A stretch of DNA of 64,000 bases from Dicaeum eximium (taxonomy: Eukaryota > Chordata > Aves > Passeriformes > Dicaeidae): positions 1,241,816-1,305,815 of the forward strand of contig VWZP01005240.1 in the NCBI GenBank assembly GCA_013396995.1, given 5' to 3'. Below the pieces are notes generated by a model. The model ran no database searches and was not told the origin of the DNA. It worked only from the letters and a program-made list of their open reading frames with translations. This document shows, in pieces, positions 30,201-38,168 of this stretch (the first letter of the stretch is position 1; the number at the start of each line of letters is the position of its first letter). The translations under genes and the position numbers were made by a program.

Positions 30201-33200
30201 ATAAAAGTAGCAGAAACAACAGTAATAACATTTACCTCTTCTTTGCATTGCCTCCATTCTTATAATGCTATGATTATATATTACCTTTCCTATTATCTGT
30301 ATTTGCAACAATTTGTAGAAATATTAATTTTCAAGTCTGTGTCTGAAGTTCCTTCCTTTATATTCATCTGAAATTATTTGGGAGGGGTGTGATGAATAGT
30401 GGAAATGTTTAGTCTCATGGTAGAACCTAAGGACTTTTTTTGTTCTACGGGCTGCCCTTGGAGGTCTGGAACTACTGTTACACACCCTTCTGTCTAAAGA
30501 CCCTAATGTTTACATCATTCATATCTCATATCTGCCATATCTGAGAGGAAAAACGAAAAACACAGCACCTCAAGATATTCCACAGGATGGGGCTTATACA
30601 CTCTTTGGGGATATGGGCTCAGTGCCATTCAGGCTGTGGAGAACATAGGCTCAGCAACCTTCCACATGCTTAGTGAATGCTGCACCCACTAGAACATTAT
30701 AAAGCAAATTAAAGGCTACCCTCACTGTCCAGACCAGATCTAAACCTTTGACCTTGCCAGTAACAGAATTAAGTATCTGTTCACCCCATCCCAAATCTCA
30801 GAAGAACCCTACACATAAGATAGGCATTTATCTTTGCAGAAGCAGTTCTTCTGAATCACTGGTGGGTGACTGAGGTCAAACAACCAGAACATTTCCAGAT
30901 ATATGTCACATGGGTACCTAACCACATATGTAAAGAGTAATAAAACTAATTCAGGTATCTAGAGGCTTAGACAGCTCTAAGAAATGGGAAGATTATAACT
31001 TAACTGGATTTACATATTTAAACCCCAATTGATGTGGACCCAAACCTAGCCAGTAATAAGGAACGTGCACATACACTTGGAGAAATTCAGGGTGTTAGTG
31101 GAAGAAAAAGCTACAGAATAAGGAAACCAAATGGCTCCTGTATACGAGTTGGGTGTGTCACAGCCATTTTATAAGTTTCTTAGATGGAAACTTGCTGGAC
31201 AATTTTCCTTCCATGGGAAAGCTGACTTCTCTGCAGATTTCTGTAAAAACAAACCCATGTCTGTGTGTGGATTCAAGGACAACAGATGCATTCCTTTGCT
31301 CTGTCTCCTGATACAGGAGATGTAGTTTTCTCTCTCTAGCCAATGATGTAAAGGTTCTTATCTCTCTGGCTTTGTAAGCATGAGAGAGTCTTGCTCTGAC
31401 ATGGTGGAGGAAACATGTAACTCTGAACATGGGCACCTTAGCCCTAAAACCTTCTGAATAATGGAGTCATTTTAATAAATCATAGAAGCCTTCTGATACT
31501 GGAGTCAAGGAGTCTCATTCAGCACCCAATGCAAGACCCAGAGAAACAAACACCTTTCCAGGCAACACACACCCTTTTAAAACAACATGGGAGCATAGTT
31601 CTAGCAACATCTTCGATCTCAGTGATGAGAATCATCAGTTCTGTACCTTCTGAATTACTGAATTAATGTGACAATTTTCTCTTTTTTTTTGAAAGGGAAC
31701 ATAGAACACAACAGGCCTAATTTGATATGGTAATCCTGCAGTTAAGCAGTTATTCTCAAGTGGTTTTTTTCACTGGGAAATGGAAGTAACAGGACCATGA
31801 CTGAAAGTATTTTAATTCCATCTGTCTCTCTCAAGTGTTTATTGGTATTTCTTTTCACATTGCCATTTTACACTGCTCTTGTGTAGCTGACACACTTGAA
31901 AATGAACTGCCTGTAAATGATCTTTGTAAGCACTTTGCAAATCACAAACACCACTTTGCTCTGCACAAGGTATATGACACAAGCCTAGCACTTTGGAAGA
32001 AGTGTTTTTAAAAACTGGGCAAAATGGAAGTGGAATATTTATTTTCTAGGAGTGTTTGTCAAAAGACTGCCCTTCCATATTCTGCGGAATAAAGCAAGAG
32101 CAAGCAGAATAAAGTCTGCTTTATAGTGAGCTCTCAGGAGTTAAGCAGAGGAGCAAGCAGAATTGTTCCAGGACTGAATCTCTTCATCTGTCTGACAAAC
32201 TAAAGAAACCACAGAAGACATTAAATTAGCAGTGTAACTCTAGACTGAATTAGGGTTTACCACTTCTTCTCTCCTGAACTCCTTGAACAATTGGTATGAC
32301 CATGCAGACACTGTAGGCTATCACATCTCCAGAGGATGTTTGCACTACCTACAGAAGCATATCTGGAACTTCCCACCTCTATTTCATTTTCTGCTTCCCA
32401 TTTCTCTGGTTTCCTTCAGCACAGCACAGTCTGTGTGCCCAGTCTGGTTGGGCAGTCAAAATTCTCATCAAGACTGTACTTTTCTTATTGCAATGTGAAA
32501 TTTGAGTTTGAAAGCATTCTGCATTTTTTAGAGGCACGGTTAACTTGCAGGTAATTGTAGCAACTTTACTCCATACAACCAAGAGCTCAGGTCATTAGGG
32601 AAGCATCTACATGCTTTACCTGAGCATTATTCATCTATAATTCTGGACCAAGGTATCTAAGACTCACCTAGCCCTTTCTTACACACTTCAACATATTGAG
32701 TGAGCCTTAGGCATTTAATTCCCTGCAACTTGCCAGCTTTAACAGCATAGTTTCCTTTTGGATCAGACCTTCAGGAATTAAATCATACCTAAAAGAATTC
32801 TTTCATTTTGTATCTAGCATTCAAAATGGTATAGCCATCTTATATCCAACAGTTTCTTTCACTTTCCTCTGAAATGGAATTCATTTCATGCTACCAAATC
32901 AAAGGAAGTCTTTGAGGATGCGTGACTGAGAAACATAAAAATAAGGAAGTCGCCAGACAGACAAGGGGGAAGAGTATGAGCTGAATGGAAACAACACATA
33001 TATTCACACACAAACATATTTTGCCTTAACAAATAAGCTCTGTCCTTAAAGCACCCAGTTAAGGTGGCCAGCTCTCAGCATCACAGGCAGCACTATCACT
33101 TGATAAAGTGAGCATCCCAATCCTGGGCAAGCAGGCTGCAGACTGTAAGAAACATTGGATTTGTTCCAACATAGAGCCGAGAAGCAAAGCAATTAATCAA

Positions 33201-36200
33201 TGGGACTACAATCCATGTTTAGATGGGAACAATCCATAGCATAGGAAGGCTGAATTGCTCAAAATGGAGCTACACAACATTAGATAAGAAGACGGGATAA
33301 GACTTTTTAGTACAGATCACCTGTCAATTTGGCAAAATTCCTCCTTTTTTGCTGCAAAAAGAACTGGAGCTGAAACCATATTCAGGTGGTAAAATCTATA
33401 TAGAACTACTAATATAAACAGCAAAACTACTTTATTTCAGTAGCTTATACACTCAGGGGACAGTCTGCACCTCAGTGACTGAACATAATAATTTCTATCT
33501 GACAAAAAAGATATTTCAGATAGAGCAAGTCAAACATCTTGAGTGACACACTGCCAATAGCAAGAGTATTACTACTTCTCATTTTACAGGGCACAGAAGT
33601 ATGTTAGGAGATGCTTCCATACACAGATGCAGCAATCACACAACAAAATATGGAGTTGGTTAATAATCAGCTATTTTCATTCACCTGCAGGCTGCCACAC
33701 TTGACACAATACTTTGAAAGATTCCTCACTCCTTCTGTAAGCAGGCTGTGGTAATCAGGCATCTATCTATGGGAGCATTGTGGTTTCTGACTACAGTAAT
33801 AAAGTCAGATCAGAATATGCTTTACAACTAACATATAATTTTCTAGTCTATAAGGCTGCTCTTACCAAGAGCCTGATCATACAGGATTAACAATGAACAT
33901 ACTTGATAGTAGCCTGAGCAGAAAGTTATTTCAGAGAAAATTGGAAGTTCTGAAGTGTGAGGAAATGACAGATTGCTCTCTGACCTCAAGTAAAACACTG
34001 CATTGTGATGTGATATAGTTTGGTTCTTTGCGAAGGGCACTTTATGTGTCAAGTTTAGTGTTGTTTTTCCACCACCCTGTAACCTCCTATACTTTATTCT
34101 CTTAAGCAACAAAGCAACAGGTTGATCAGAAACTCTACGGAAATACTTTTAACTCACATTTCTCACACAGCACACAGATGTTTTGAAATGCAAATCAGAA
34201 AGCTCTCATTTTTCACTCAAAGGCTGGGGAAAAAATCCTGACATTTTTAAGCCAACCAGTAAGGAGGGCCAGAACTTTGGGACTGATACTCTTTTATCAA
34301 TTGCTCTACAGAAGGGATGGTAGCTTTACTTCCTAGATTTACTTCCTAAAAAAGCAAATGGCTTAATTGTGATACTGTTCAAGTATATCTAAGTGAAAAA
34401 GGGAAGGCATCCAGTGAAAACAACTGAAATGCAACAAAATCTGTAGACTTCAGTCTTGCTTGGCAAGGAGAAATACTCCCAAGTACCATTTAAAAAATAG
34501 ATTTCTTTGGACACAAAAAATAGATTTTCCTTTGGACACACAAGGAACAAACATTTTTGCATGAAGCAACATTTTAGAGAATGCAGCAACCTGATTCCTG
34601 TACTGAGGTTAGTTTTACAAAGATTGCTAAAGCAAGGAGATCAAAACACTAGTTGCCAAAAATACCACACCTTTCCCATGAACACATAAAAGGGAAAAGA
34701 ACCAAATTTGCTTTAGTCAACCTACCCATACAGTAATTACACTGGATTGAATTAAAAGATAACTAAAAGCCAAGACCCTCATGTGACTACAATTACACAC
34801 ATATGAGGGTAGCATTTAAGGATTAGAGGAATAATTTTGTATGGCTACTTCATTAATCATTAAGATCAACATAGTTCAATATAATTATCCATTTCATGAT
34901 GAGGTGCACACCACACATACACCTCACAAGGATGGGCCAATTTCTCACTTAGCTACATGCACAGTGGTTAATATGATCTAGACAAAAACATAAAAATTGG
35001 AACTTAGACTTACAGAAGGGCATACCAAGTTTAAAATCAAAGTCCAGATTATTAGAAAAAATAAATCATACAGAGGACTCCCAAATATCCAGACCTCCAC
35101 ATGATACATATTTTTGCCAAGTGTTGATCACGTAGGTATAGTATAATTTTAATGAAAGGAAACTGGTTTTAAAGGTTTTTTTTTTTAAGTTTAGTACTTA
35201 CTTAATTGCTTCACACATGTCCAGTCCCATTTTCACACAATTCTTGGCATGATTTTGAAGAGATATAGGTAGTCCAGAAACACAGTAATAGCAGTCACCT
35301 AAGATCTTAATTCTCATACATTCATTTTCCTGGAGGGAAAAAAAGCAAGGTGAGACAGTCACCTTCAATTTGAAATACATAAATGAAGGGTTACTGTTAC
35401 AAAGACTGACTTAAATGACAGTAGCAAAACCATTCTACTAAAGCTTGTTACAGAATGAGAAGGTTCTTGCTACTACAGAAATGCTGAGAGTTTTGTATGG
35501 TTGATCCCTCCACCAGTTATGGGCAAAAGCAGGAAGTAATTTCATTACAAAACATGTTCACACCTGAAAATAAAGAACTGAGCTAAACTATTATGTCCTC
35601 AATCTAAATAAAGCTTTTTTGTTTGAAATATGAAATCAAAAGATGTAGTCTTCCACATTTACATCTATGAAGATATACTATGGAATACTTCCAGAAGCTA
35701 GCAATCATAATAATATTTCTATATTTTATACTCTAGGACCATGTAAATACTTTTATTTTTTTAAAACTGAAATTTAATTCTAATTTAGTTTGACTTTTTA
35801 AATATTTGACAATAGTTTTTCAACAAATAAAAACACAGGAAATTTTTATCTGTTCTGAGGTTTCTGATTTTACCTTCACATATGAAGTTTGATTAAATTT
35901 TTTATAAAAATGACACCTAAATAAGCAGAAGAAAAAATTCTGACTGTATTTGATTCTTTTTTTGGGTAATAAAGAGGCTGTGGTAGTAATTAAAATTGAT
36001 TCAATCAGTATTGTCTCTCTTCTCCTTCAGTCTCATAAATGAGACCAGAAAACTAACACTTTTCTATCTTGAGTTTCTTAATCCTTGTTATTGCAAAAAA
36101 TCTATTTAAAGAAGTATTCATCTGCCATTAAGCTTTACTGGGCTCCATGAGCTGTCTCTATTGGTCTTATTAGAAAGCTATCTTGGGTTTCACAGACTGT

Positions 36201-37774
36201 CACTCTGGCAGAAATGCACTGTTGCACTCAGACCAGAGCCAGATCGTTTTCTTCACACTTTTCAAATCCAATCTTCCTGCCAAAGTCTCAGAAATGCTGC
36301 ACGAAGACCCCAAGAGGGAAAAAAAAAAAAAAAATTAAAGATGGCTTCTTTATTCAAACCAACAGCAGCAGCCCATAGCAACCCACCTTTGCAATCTGAT
36401 CAAACTTGCCAAACAGCTCATTTAGCATGTGCACCAGCTCCCCTGGCGAGCAGTCACTGGCCAGGCGAGTGAATCCCACGATGTCGGCGTACAAGATGCT
36501 GCAACAGAAATGAACAGAATCTTGGTCACAGCCTCCTTCTGCAGGACTCAGATCCATCAGCCAACAGCAAAACCTGAAAGCAAGCGCCCTGGACTTCACA
36601 GGGATATGCCCATATCCAAAGCAGCCACTACTAAATTTAGAGCAATAAATATAATTACATCTATAGGTCAACGTGTATTTACCTTTATGGGTGTTGTGTT
36701 TATAGGTAATATATACCTATATGTACCTTTATAGGTAATATATACCTGTATGTACCTTTACAGGTATTACCTTCTCAGGTATAACATTTATAGGCATACC
36801 TACCTTTATAGGTATTTATAAACATTCTATACCTCTATCTGTTACGGTATTGAAAAAACAGAAATATTTTTCCAAGTCACAAATCAGGAGCATAATAATA
36901 GCAATATAATATTTTAAAAGAGTATTTGTGCTCTAAAGAGAACATGAGCTTCCTCAAAAGTCCTGCAACATTTTTAATAAATCAGTTTCTAAGAATATCA
37001 TTCAAACTAACTTGTCCAATCAAAAAAAACCCCAAAAAGAACACCACCAAAACCACAACCCGCCCCCTCCCCCCAAAACAAAACGAAAACAAAACCAGGA
37101 AAAAGAACATTGTAAAGAAGAAAGAACATTTGAAATGAAAGTGATGTATTTTTCCAGCCACCAGAATTTTTAAAATAATAAATAATTAGATTTGTCAGCA
37201 GCATATTTTATCTCAGGTACTGTGTAAAATGCATATGTGATACAGCTGCCTCTGTTTACATGATACAAATCCTGAGAAATTGTTCCAATTAAGAAAATTG
37301 CAAAATCTGAGTCATACCACTGACACGAATTACAATTTTGACTAGCATACACAGAAGCAGGATGTGGTACTTCAATCTGAAAAATGAAGACATTATGAAA
37401 AAAAGCCTATTATTGTGTGTCTTTTTCTCAACAATTCCTTTGTATTAGTACCTTTGTGGCTCTTCTGGAATGTAGCACTGTCAGCATTCGATCAAATTAA
37501 GGGATGCTACATATTAAGTTGCTGAAAAGCATATTTTAAAAAATATTTTCTTAATTCCTCCCTTAACCCTTTCTTTCATTTTTCTTTTCTGAATGTTTTT
37601 GATACACTTTATTACAATACAATACCTTACATTGGTGTGCCTTTTGACATACAAATTGTGGAAGTTGTTGGTGTTTTCCAGCTGGCCTGCCTTTGGACCT
37701 TGTAACCTCTGAATGATCTCTGCTTTCATTTCCATGGCAATGTGGGCAGGCAGTAAAGAAAGTAGAAGACGCTC
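1129..37774 (-). CDS. ADCY2: Adenylyl cyclase type 2, internal part (12 exons, 458 codons)
   Basis: This is a membrane-bound class III adenylyl cyclase that converts ATP to cyclic AMP at the plasma membrane. Type 2 belongs to the AC2/4/7 group, which is stimulated by Gs-alpha and conditionally by G-beta-gamma. I identified it by recalling close residue-level similarity to mammalian ADCY2 across all twelve exons, including ILYADIVGFTRLASD, GDCYYCVSGLP, DVWSHDVTLANHMEAGG and KPFAHLHHRDS. The exons join in frame at 37774-37626, 36498-36387, 35329-35202, 29979-29821, 29442-29310, 28985-28809, 27500-27457, 25202-25122, 20956-20887, 18562-18465, 12800-12716 and 1266-1129. Every intron is GT-AG and no stop or frameshift is present. 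The piece begins just after the first membrane bundle and stops in the second. Both ends of the gene and the C2 domain are outside the window. AC4 or AC7 is the main alternative, but the C1b sequence fits AC2 better. Confidence 0.94.
3257..3290. repeat. (TA)17 microsatellite
   Basis: Seventeen perfect TA units are followed by TGTATACA. Confidence 0.97.
9985..10572 (+). mobile_element. LTR-like interspersed repeat, copy 1 (degraded)
   Basis: This is a purine-rich, GC-richer block in AT-rich intron. It contains CTGGAGCAG motifs, AACTGCAGCCTGTGGAG, an AATAAA signal at 10388-10393 followed by a segment that includes GTGATCTCCCTGC, and an end near CTAACTCACCACA. It resembles a repeat I remember as common in songbird genomes, and a diverged copy lies at about 55700-56540 in the same orientation. 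The internal polyadenylation signal suggests a solo long terminal repeat of an old endogenous retrovirus. No retroviral coding sequence is present. The 5' boundary is approximate and I cannot name the family. Confidence 0.6.
12716..12800 (-). CDS. ADCY2: ADCY2 exon k: transmembrane helix 8
   Basis: This exon has 85 nt: one base completing lysine, then 28 codons beginning TSILGISFGAAFLLLSF and ending FAGQLL. The acceptor is TTCTAG and the donor GTAGGT. Nearly the whole exon is hydrophobic and forms helix 8. It ends in phase 0, so exon l begins with a complete codon. Confidence 0.93.
13426..13457. repeat. Imperfect (TTCA)n microsatellite
   Basis: About eight TTCA/TTCG/TTCT tetramers lie in a row, with two interruptions. 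Confidence 0.9.
16857..16872. repeat. Short (TTG)n run
   Basis: About five TTG units run into a T stretch. Confidence 0.85.
18465..18562 (-). CDS. ADCY2: ADCY2 exon j: transmembrane helix 7
   Basis: This exon has 98 nt, 32 codons plus AA. It starts YRATTLPAFKYYVTCACLIF and continues FCIFVVQILVLP. The acceptor is TTCTAG and the donor GTAAGT. The hydrophobic run from YYVTCACL to QILVL is about 21 residues, which fits the seventh helix overall and the first of the second bundle. The split lysine codon is completed by the A that opens exon k. Confidence 0.93.
18563..20886 (-). other. ADCY2: ADCY2 intron i-j (2.3 kb)
   Basis: This is AT-rich intron sequence with several short poly-A runs. I see no recognisable repeat family, RNA gene or extra exon. 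Confidence 0.85.
20887..20956 (-). CDS. ADCY2: ADCY2 exon i: end of C1b linker
   Basis: This exon has 70 nt: one base completing lysine, then 23 codons QWLKSEDIQRISLLFYNKTL and EKE. The acceptor is TTCTAG and the donor the consensus GTAAGT. It completes the cytosolic C1b linker and leads to the second membrane bundle. It is too short to stand out as an open frame; I found it from the expected protein continuation and phase. The sequence matches mammalian AC2 except for a conservative difference at NKTL. Confidence 0.93.
20957..25121 (-). other. ADCY2: ADCY2 intron h-i (4.2 kb)
   Basis: This intron has no recognised element except a 22-bp tandem duplication at 23112-23155. The region 22500-23300 is less AT-rich than its surroundings, but I cannot assign it to a repeat family. 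Confidence 0.85.
23112..23155. repeat. 22-bp tandem duplication
   Basis: CTGTAGGAACACATTTAGC is followed by CTGTAGGTACATATTTAGC at a period of 22 nt, with two mismatches over the 19 aligned bases. Confidence 0.85.
25122..25202 (-). CDS. ADCY2: ADCY2 exon h: C1b linker helix
   Basis: This exon has 81 nt: one base completing arginine, 26 codons from TKSQKRRFEEEL to DGINAQ, then AA. The acceptor is TTTCAG and the donor GTATGG. The highly charged, probably helical FEEELNERMIQAIDGI stretch is characteristic of AC2 C1b. The split lysine codon AA/G joins exon i. A short CA repeat lies about 160 nt upstream in the transcript. Confidence 0.95.
25203..27456 (-). other. ADCY2: ADCY2 intron g-h (2.3 kb)
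   Basis: This is AT-rich intron with a short CA repeat at 25364-25392. Nothing else is recognised. Confidence 0.85.
25364..25392. repeat. Short interrupted (CA)n microsatellite
   Basis: CA dinucleotides with one AA and one TC interruption. In the ADCY2 transcript it reads as UG repeats about 160 nt upstream of exon h. Confidence 0.9.
27457..27500 (-). CDS. ADCY2: ADCY2 exon g: 44-nt C1b exon
   Basis: This very short exon encodes DVPMGQYHFQRCRE plus AG. The acceptor is TTTTTTAG and the donor GTAAAT. Its position, length and first six residues match the AC2 C1b linker, but the second half (QRCRE) differs from the mammalian sequence I recall (about FQNRTLR). Because 44 is not a multiple of three, skipping it would shift the frame. 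It was too short to appear as an open frame of its own; I found it by reading across the frame gap between exons f and h. Confidence 0.9.
27501..28808 (-). other. ADCY2: ADCY2 intron f-g (1.3 kb)
   Basis: This is AT-rich intron. I see no repeat, RNA gene or additional exon. Confidence 0.85.
28809..28985 (-). CDS. ADCY2: ADCY2 exon f: C1b linker with PFAHL motif
   Basis: This exon has 177 nt, 59 codons in phase 0, from GEKRSPQHHIRPRHTLDG to ENGKISTT. The acceptor is CAACCAG and the donor GTAGGG. The segment belongs to C1b, the regulatory linker between C1a and the second membrane bundle. It contains KPFAHLHH; the PFAHL pentapeptide is encoded at 28857-28871. PFAHL is known in the AC2/4/7 group as a contact for G-protein beta-gamma subunits, which supports assignment to this group rather than AC1, AC3, AC5, AC6 or AC8. 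Confidence 0.95.
28986..29309 (-). other. ADCY2: ADCY2 intron e-f (324 nt)
   Basis: This is the shortest intron of the window, running from donor GTTAGT to acceptor CAACCAG. I see nothing else in it. Confidence 0.9.
29310..29442 (-). CDS. ADCY2: ADCY2 exon e: end of C1a domain
   Basis: This exon has 133 nt: one base completing glycine, then 44 codons from RVHITSVTLAHL to TYFVINPK. The acceptor is ATTTCAG and the donor GTTAGT. It closes the C1a fold. The conserved end KTYFVINPK is where C1a gives way to the variable C1b linker. The acidic run EDGDGD in the middle is also present in mammalian AC2. The exon ends in phase 0. Confidence 0.95.
29443..29820 (-). other. ADCY2: ADCY2 intron d-e (378 nt)
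   Basis: This short intron runs from donor GTAAGA to acceptor ATTTCAG. With intron e-f it makes exons d, e and f a compact cluster. No repeat is recognised. Confidence 0.9.
29821..29979 (-). CDS. ADCY2: ADCY2 exon d: C1a domain, forskolin-site segment
   Basis: This exon has 159 nt: one base completing lysine, 52 codons from KVRDATGVDI to EAGGVP, then GG. The acceptor is ACCGCAG with a poor pyrimidine tract; the donor is GTAAGA. It carries MRVGVHSGNVLCGVIG and DVWSHDVTLANHMEAGG. The Val-Trp and following Val of DVWSHDV correspond to the C1 residues that line the forskolin pocket in AC5 (Val506, Trp507, Val511); the tryptophan codon is at 29871-29873. The exon is visibly more GC-rich than its introns. 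A CR1 repeat sits less than 90 nt upstream in the transcript. Confidence 0.96.
30060..30203 (+). mobile_element. CR1 LINE 3' fragment
   Basis: It contains the typical avian CR1 3' sequence: TCAAGGCCAGGTTGGATGGG, a CTAGTGGGAGGTGTCCCTGC segment, CCCATGGCAGGGG, and the terminal ATTCTATGATTCTAT octamer-type repeat. Only the 3' non-coding end is present, as is usual for 5'-truncated CR1 copies. It lies antisense to ADCY2, ending about 80 nt from the exon d acceptor. Confidence 0.9.
31130..31560 (+). repeat. Possible solo-LTR-like sequence
   Basis: This is a moderately GC-rich stretch with TTTAATAAATCATAGAAG near 31470 (a polyadenylation-type signal) followed by a short segment, an arrangement seen in avian LTRs. 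No inverted ends or target duplication were established, so it could be unique intron sequence. Confidence 0.25.
34492..34540. repeat. Imperfect tandem duplication, 23 and 26 nt
   Basis: Two adjacent copies of AAAAAATAGATTT...TTTGGACACA differ by a short insertion in the second. Confidence 0.85.
35202..35329 (-). CDS. ADCY2: ADCY2 exon c: C1a domain, second metal-binding aspartate
   Basis: This exon has 128 nt, 42 codons plus AA. It starts ENECMRIKILGD after the acceptor CTCCAG and ends CEAI plus AA before the consensus donor GTAAGT. The aspartate in LGDCYYC (codon at 35294-35296) is the second Mg-coordinating residue (Asp440 in dog AC5). The segment continues through the GLPISLQNHAKNC loop. 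From memory mammalian AC2 has proline where this sequence has glutamine in SLQNHAK; this lies away from the metal site. The split lysine codon is completed by the G that opens exon d. Confidence 0.96.
35330..36386 (-). other. ADCY2: ADCY2 intron b-c (1.1 kb)
   Basis: This intron contains a run of 16 A at 36319-36334 (poly-U in the transcript), starting about 53 nt after the exon b donor. It is otherwise AT-rich with no recognised element. Confidence 0.85.
36319..36334. repeat. A16 homopolymer
   Basis: Sixteen consecutive A; poly-U in the ADCY2 pre-mRNA, starting about 53 nt after the exon b donor. Confidence 0.95.
36387..36498 (-). CDS. ADCY2: ADCY2 exon b: C1a domain, first metal-binding aspartate
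   Basis: This exon has 112 nt: one base completing serine, then 37 codons from ILYADIVGFT to KFDQIAK. The acceptor is TTGCAG and the donor GTGGGT. It encodes the start of the C1a fold. The aspartate in ILYAD (codon at 36483-36485) corresponds to the first Mg-coordinating aspartate of class III cyclases (Asp396 in dog AC5). The downstream helix SPGELVHMLNELFGKFD is the usual family sequence. The first base follows the AG at 36499-36500, and the phase fits exons a and c. Confidence 0.96.
36499..37625 (-). other. ADCY2: ADCY2 intron a-b (1.1 kb)
   Basis: This intron contains a palindromic AT-rich minisatellite at about 36660-36835 and an A/C-rich stretch at 37021-37095. No additional exon is seen. 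Confidence 0.85.
36660..36835. repeat. Palindromic 29-bp minisatellite, decaying
   Basis: Two nearly identical 29-nt units (36701-36729 and 36730-36758, one mismatch) are flanked by diverged units. The first unit contains perfect 8-nt inverted arms TATAGGTA and TACCTATA around a 5-nt ATATA loop. Confidence 0.85.
37626..37774 (-). CDS. ADCY2: ADCY2 exon a: helical linker into the C1a catalytic domain
   Basis: This exon has 149 nt, 49 codons plus two bases. It starts in phase 0 after a TTTCAG acceptor with ERLLLSLLPAH and ends HTNV plus AG before the donor GTATTG. The protein segment is the amphipathic helix that couples the first membrane bundle to the catalytic core, then the start of C1a at NLYVKRHTNV. 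The LLSLLPAHIA stretch is typical of mammalian transmembrane cyclases. The split serine codon AG/C is completed by exon b. Upstream residues of the family (roughly the first 240) were not found in the remaining 26 kb of the window. Confidence 0.95.
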
Positions 37775-38155
37775 CTGAAATTTAAAATTAAATATCCACA
37801 GTTTCTTTAAGGAGAATAAGGTTAGTATGACATCAATACTGTGCCAGGAACGTCCTGCTGTCAATACCACAGAACATTTTGATAAGGCTTGCACTCAGCC
37901 TGGTACGAGCTCCAAAGTTAATCAGCTCCTTGAAGAGTGTGATGGAGATATACACACATTTCCAAGTGATACCTGCCTTCTTCAAGGTTTTGTGTATATT
38001 AGAAAAAGCTTAAGCTAAGCTTAGCATTTGATGAAGTTATCTGCAGGAGTCTATGCAACATCTAAGAGGCAAGAGAAAAATGAAACAAGTGTTGCAAGGC
38101 CAGTCCAGAGGACTTTCAGGGAAATGCAGCCTGATTCAAGCAGGAATAAGCTACA

Positions 38156-38168
38156 TTTTTTTTTTTTT
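38156..38168. repeat. T13 homopolymer
   Basis: Thirteen consecutive T in intron; nothing recognisable beside it. Confidence 0.95.

Larger units (their letters stand above)
29980..35201 (-). other. ADCY2: ADCY2 intron c-d (5.2 kb)
   Basis: This intron holds a CR1 3' fragment at about 30060-30203, a possible solo-LTR-like stretch at about 31130-31560 and an imperfect tandem duplication at 34492-34540. The remainder is unassigned AT-rich sequence. Confidence 0.85.
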
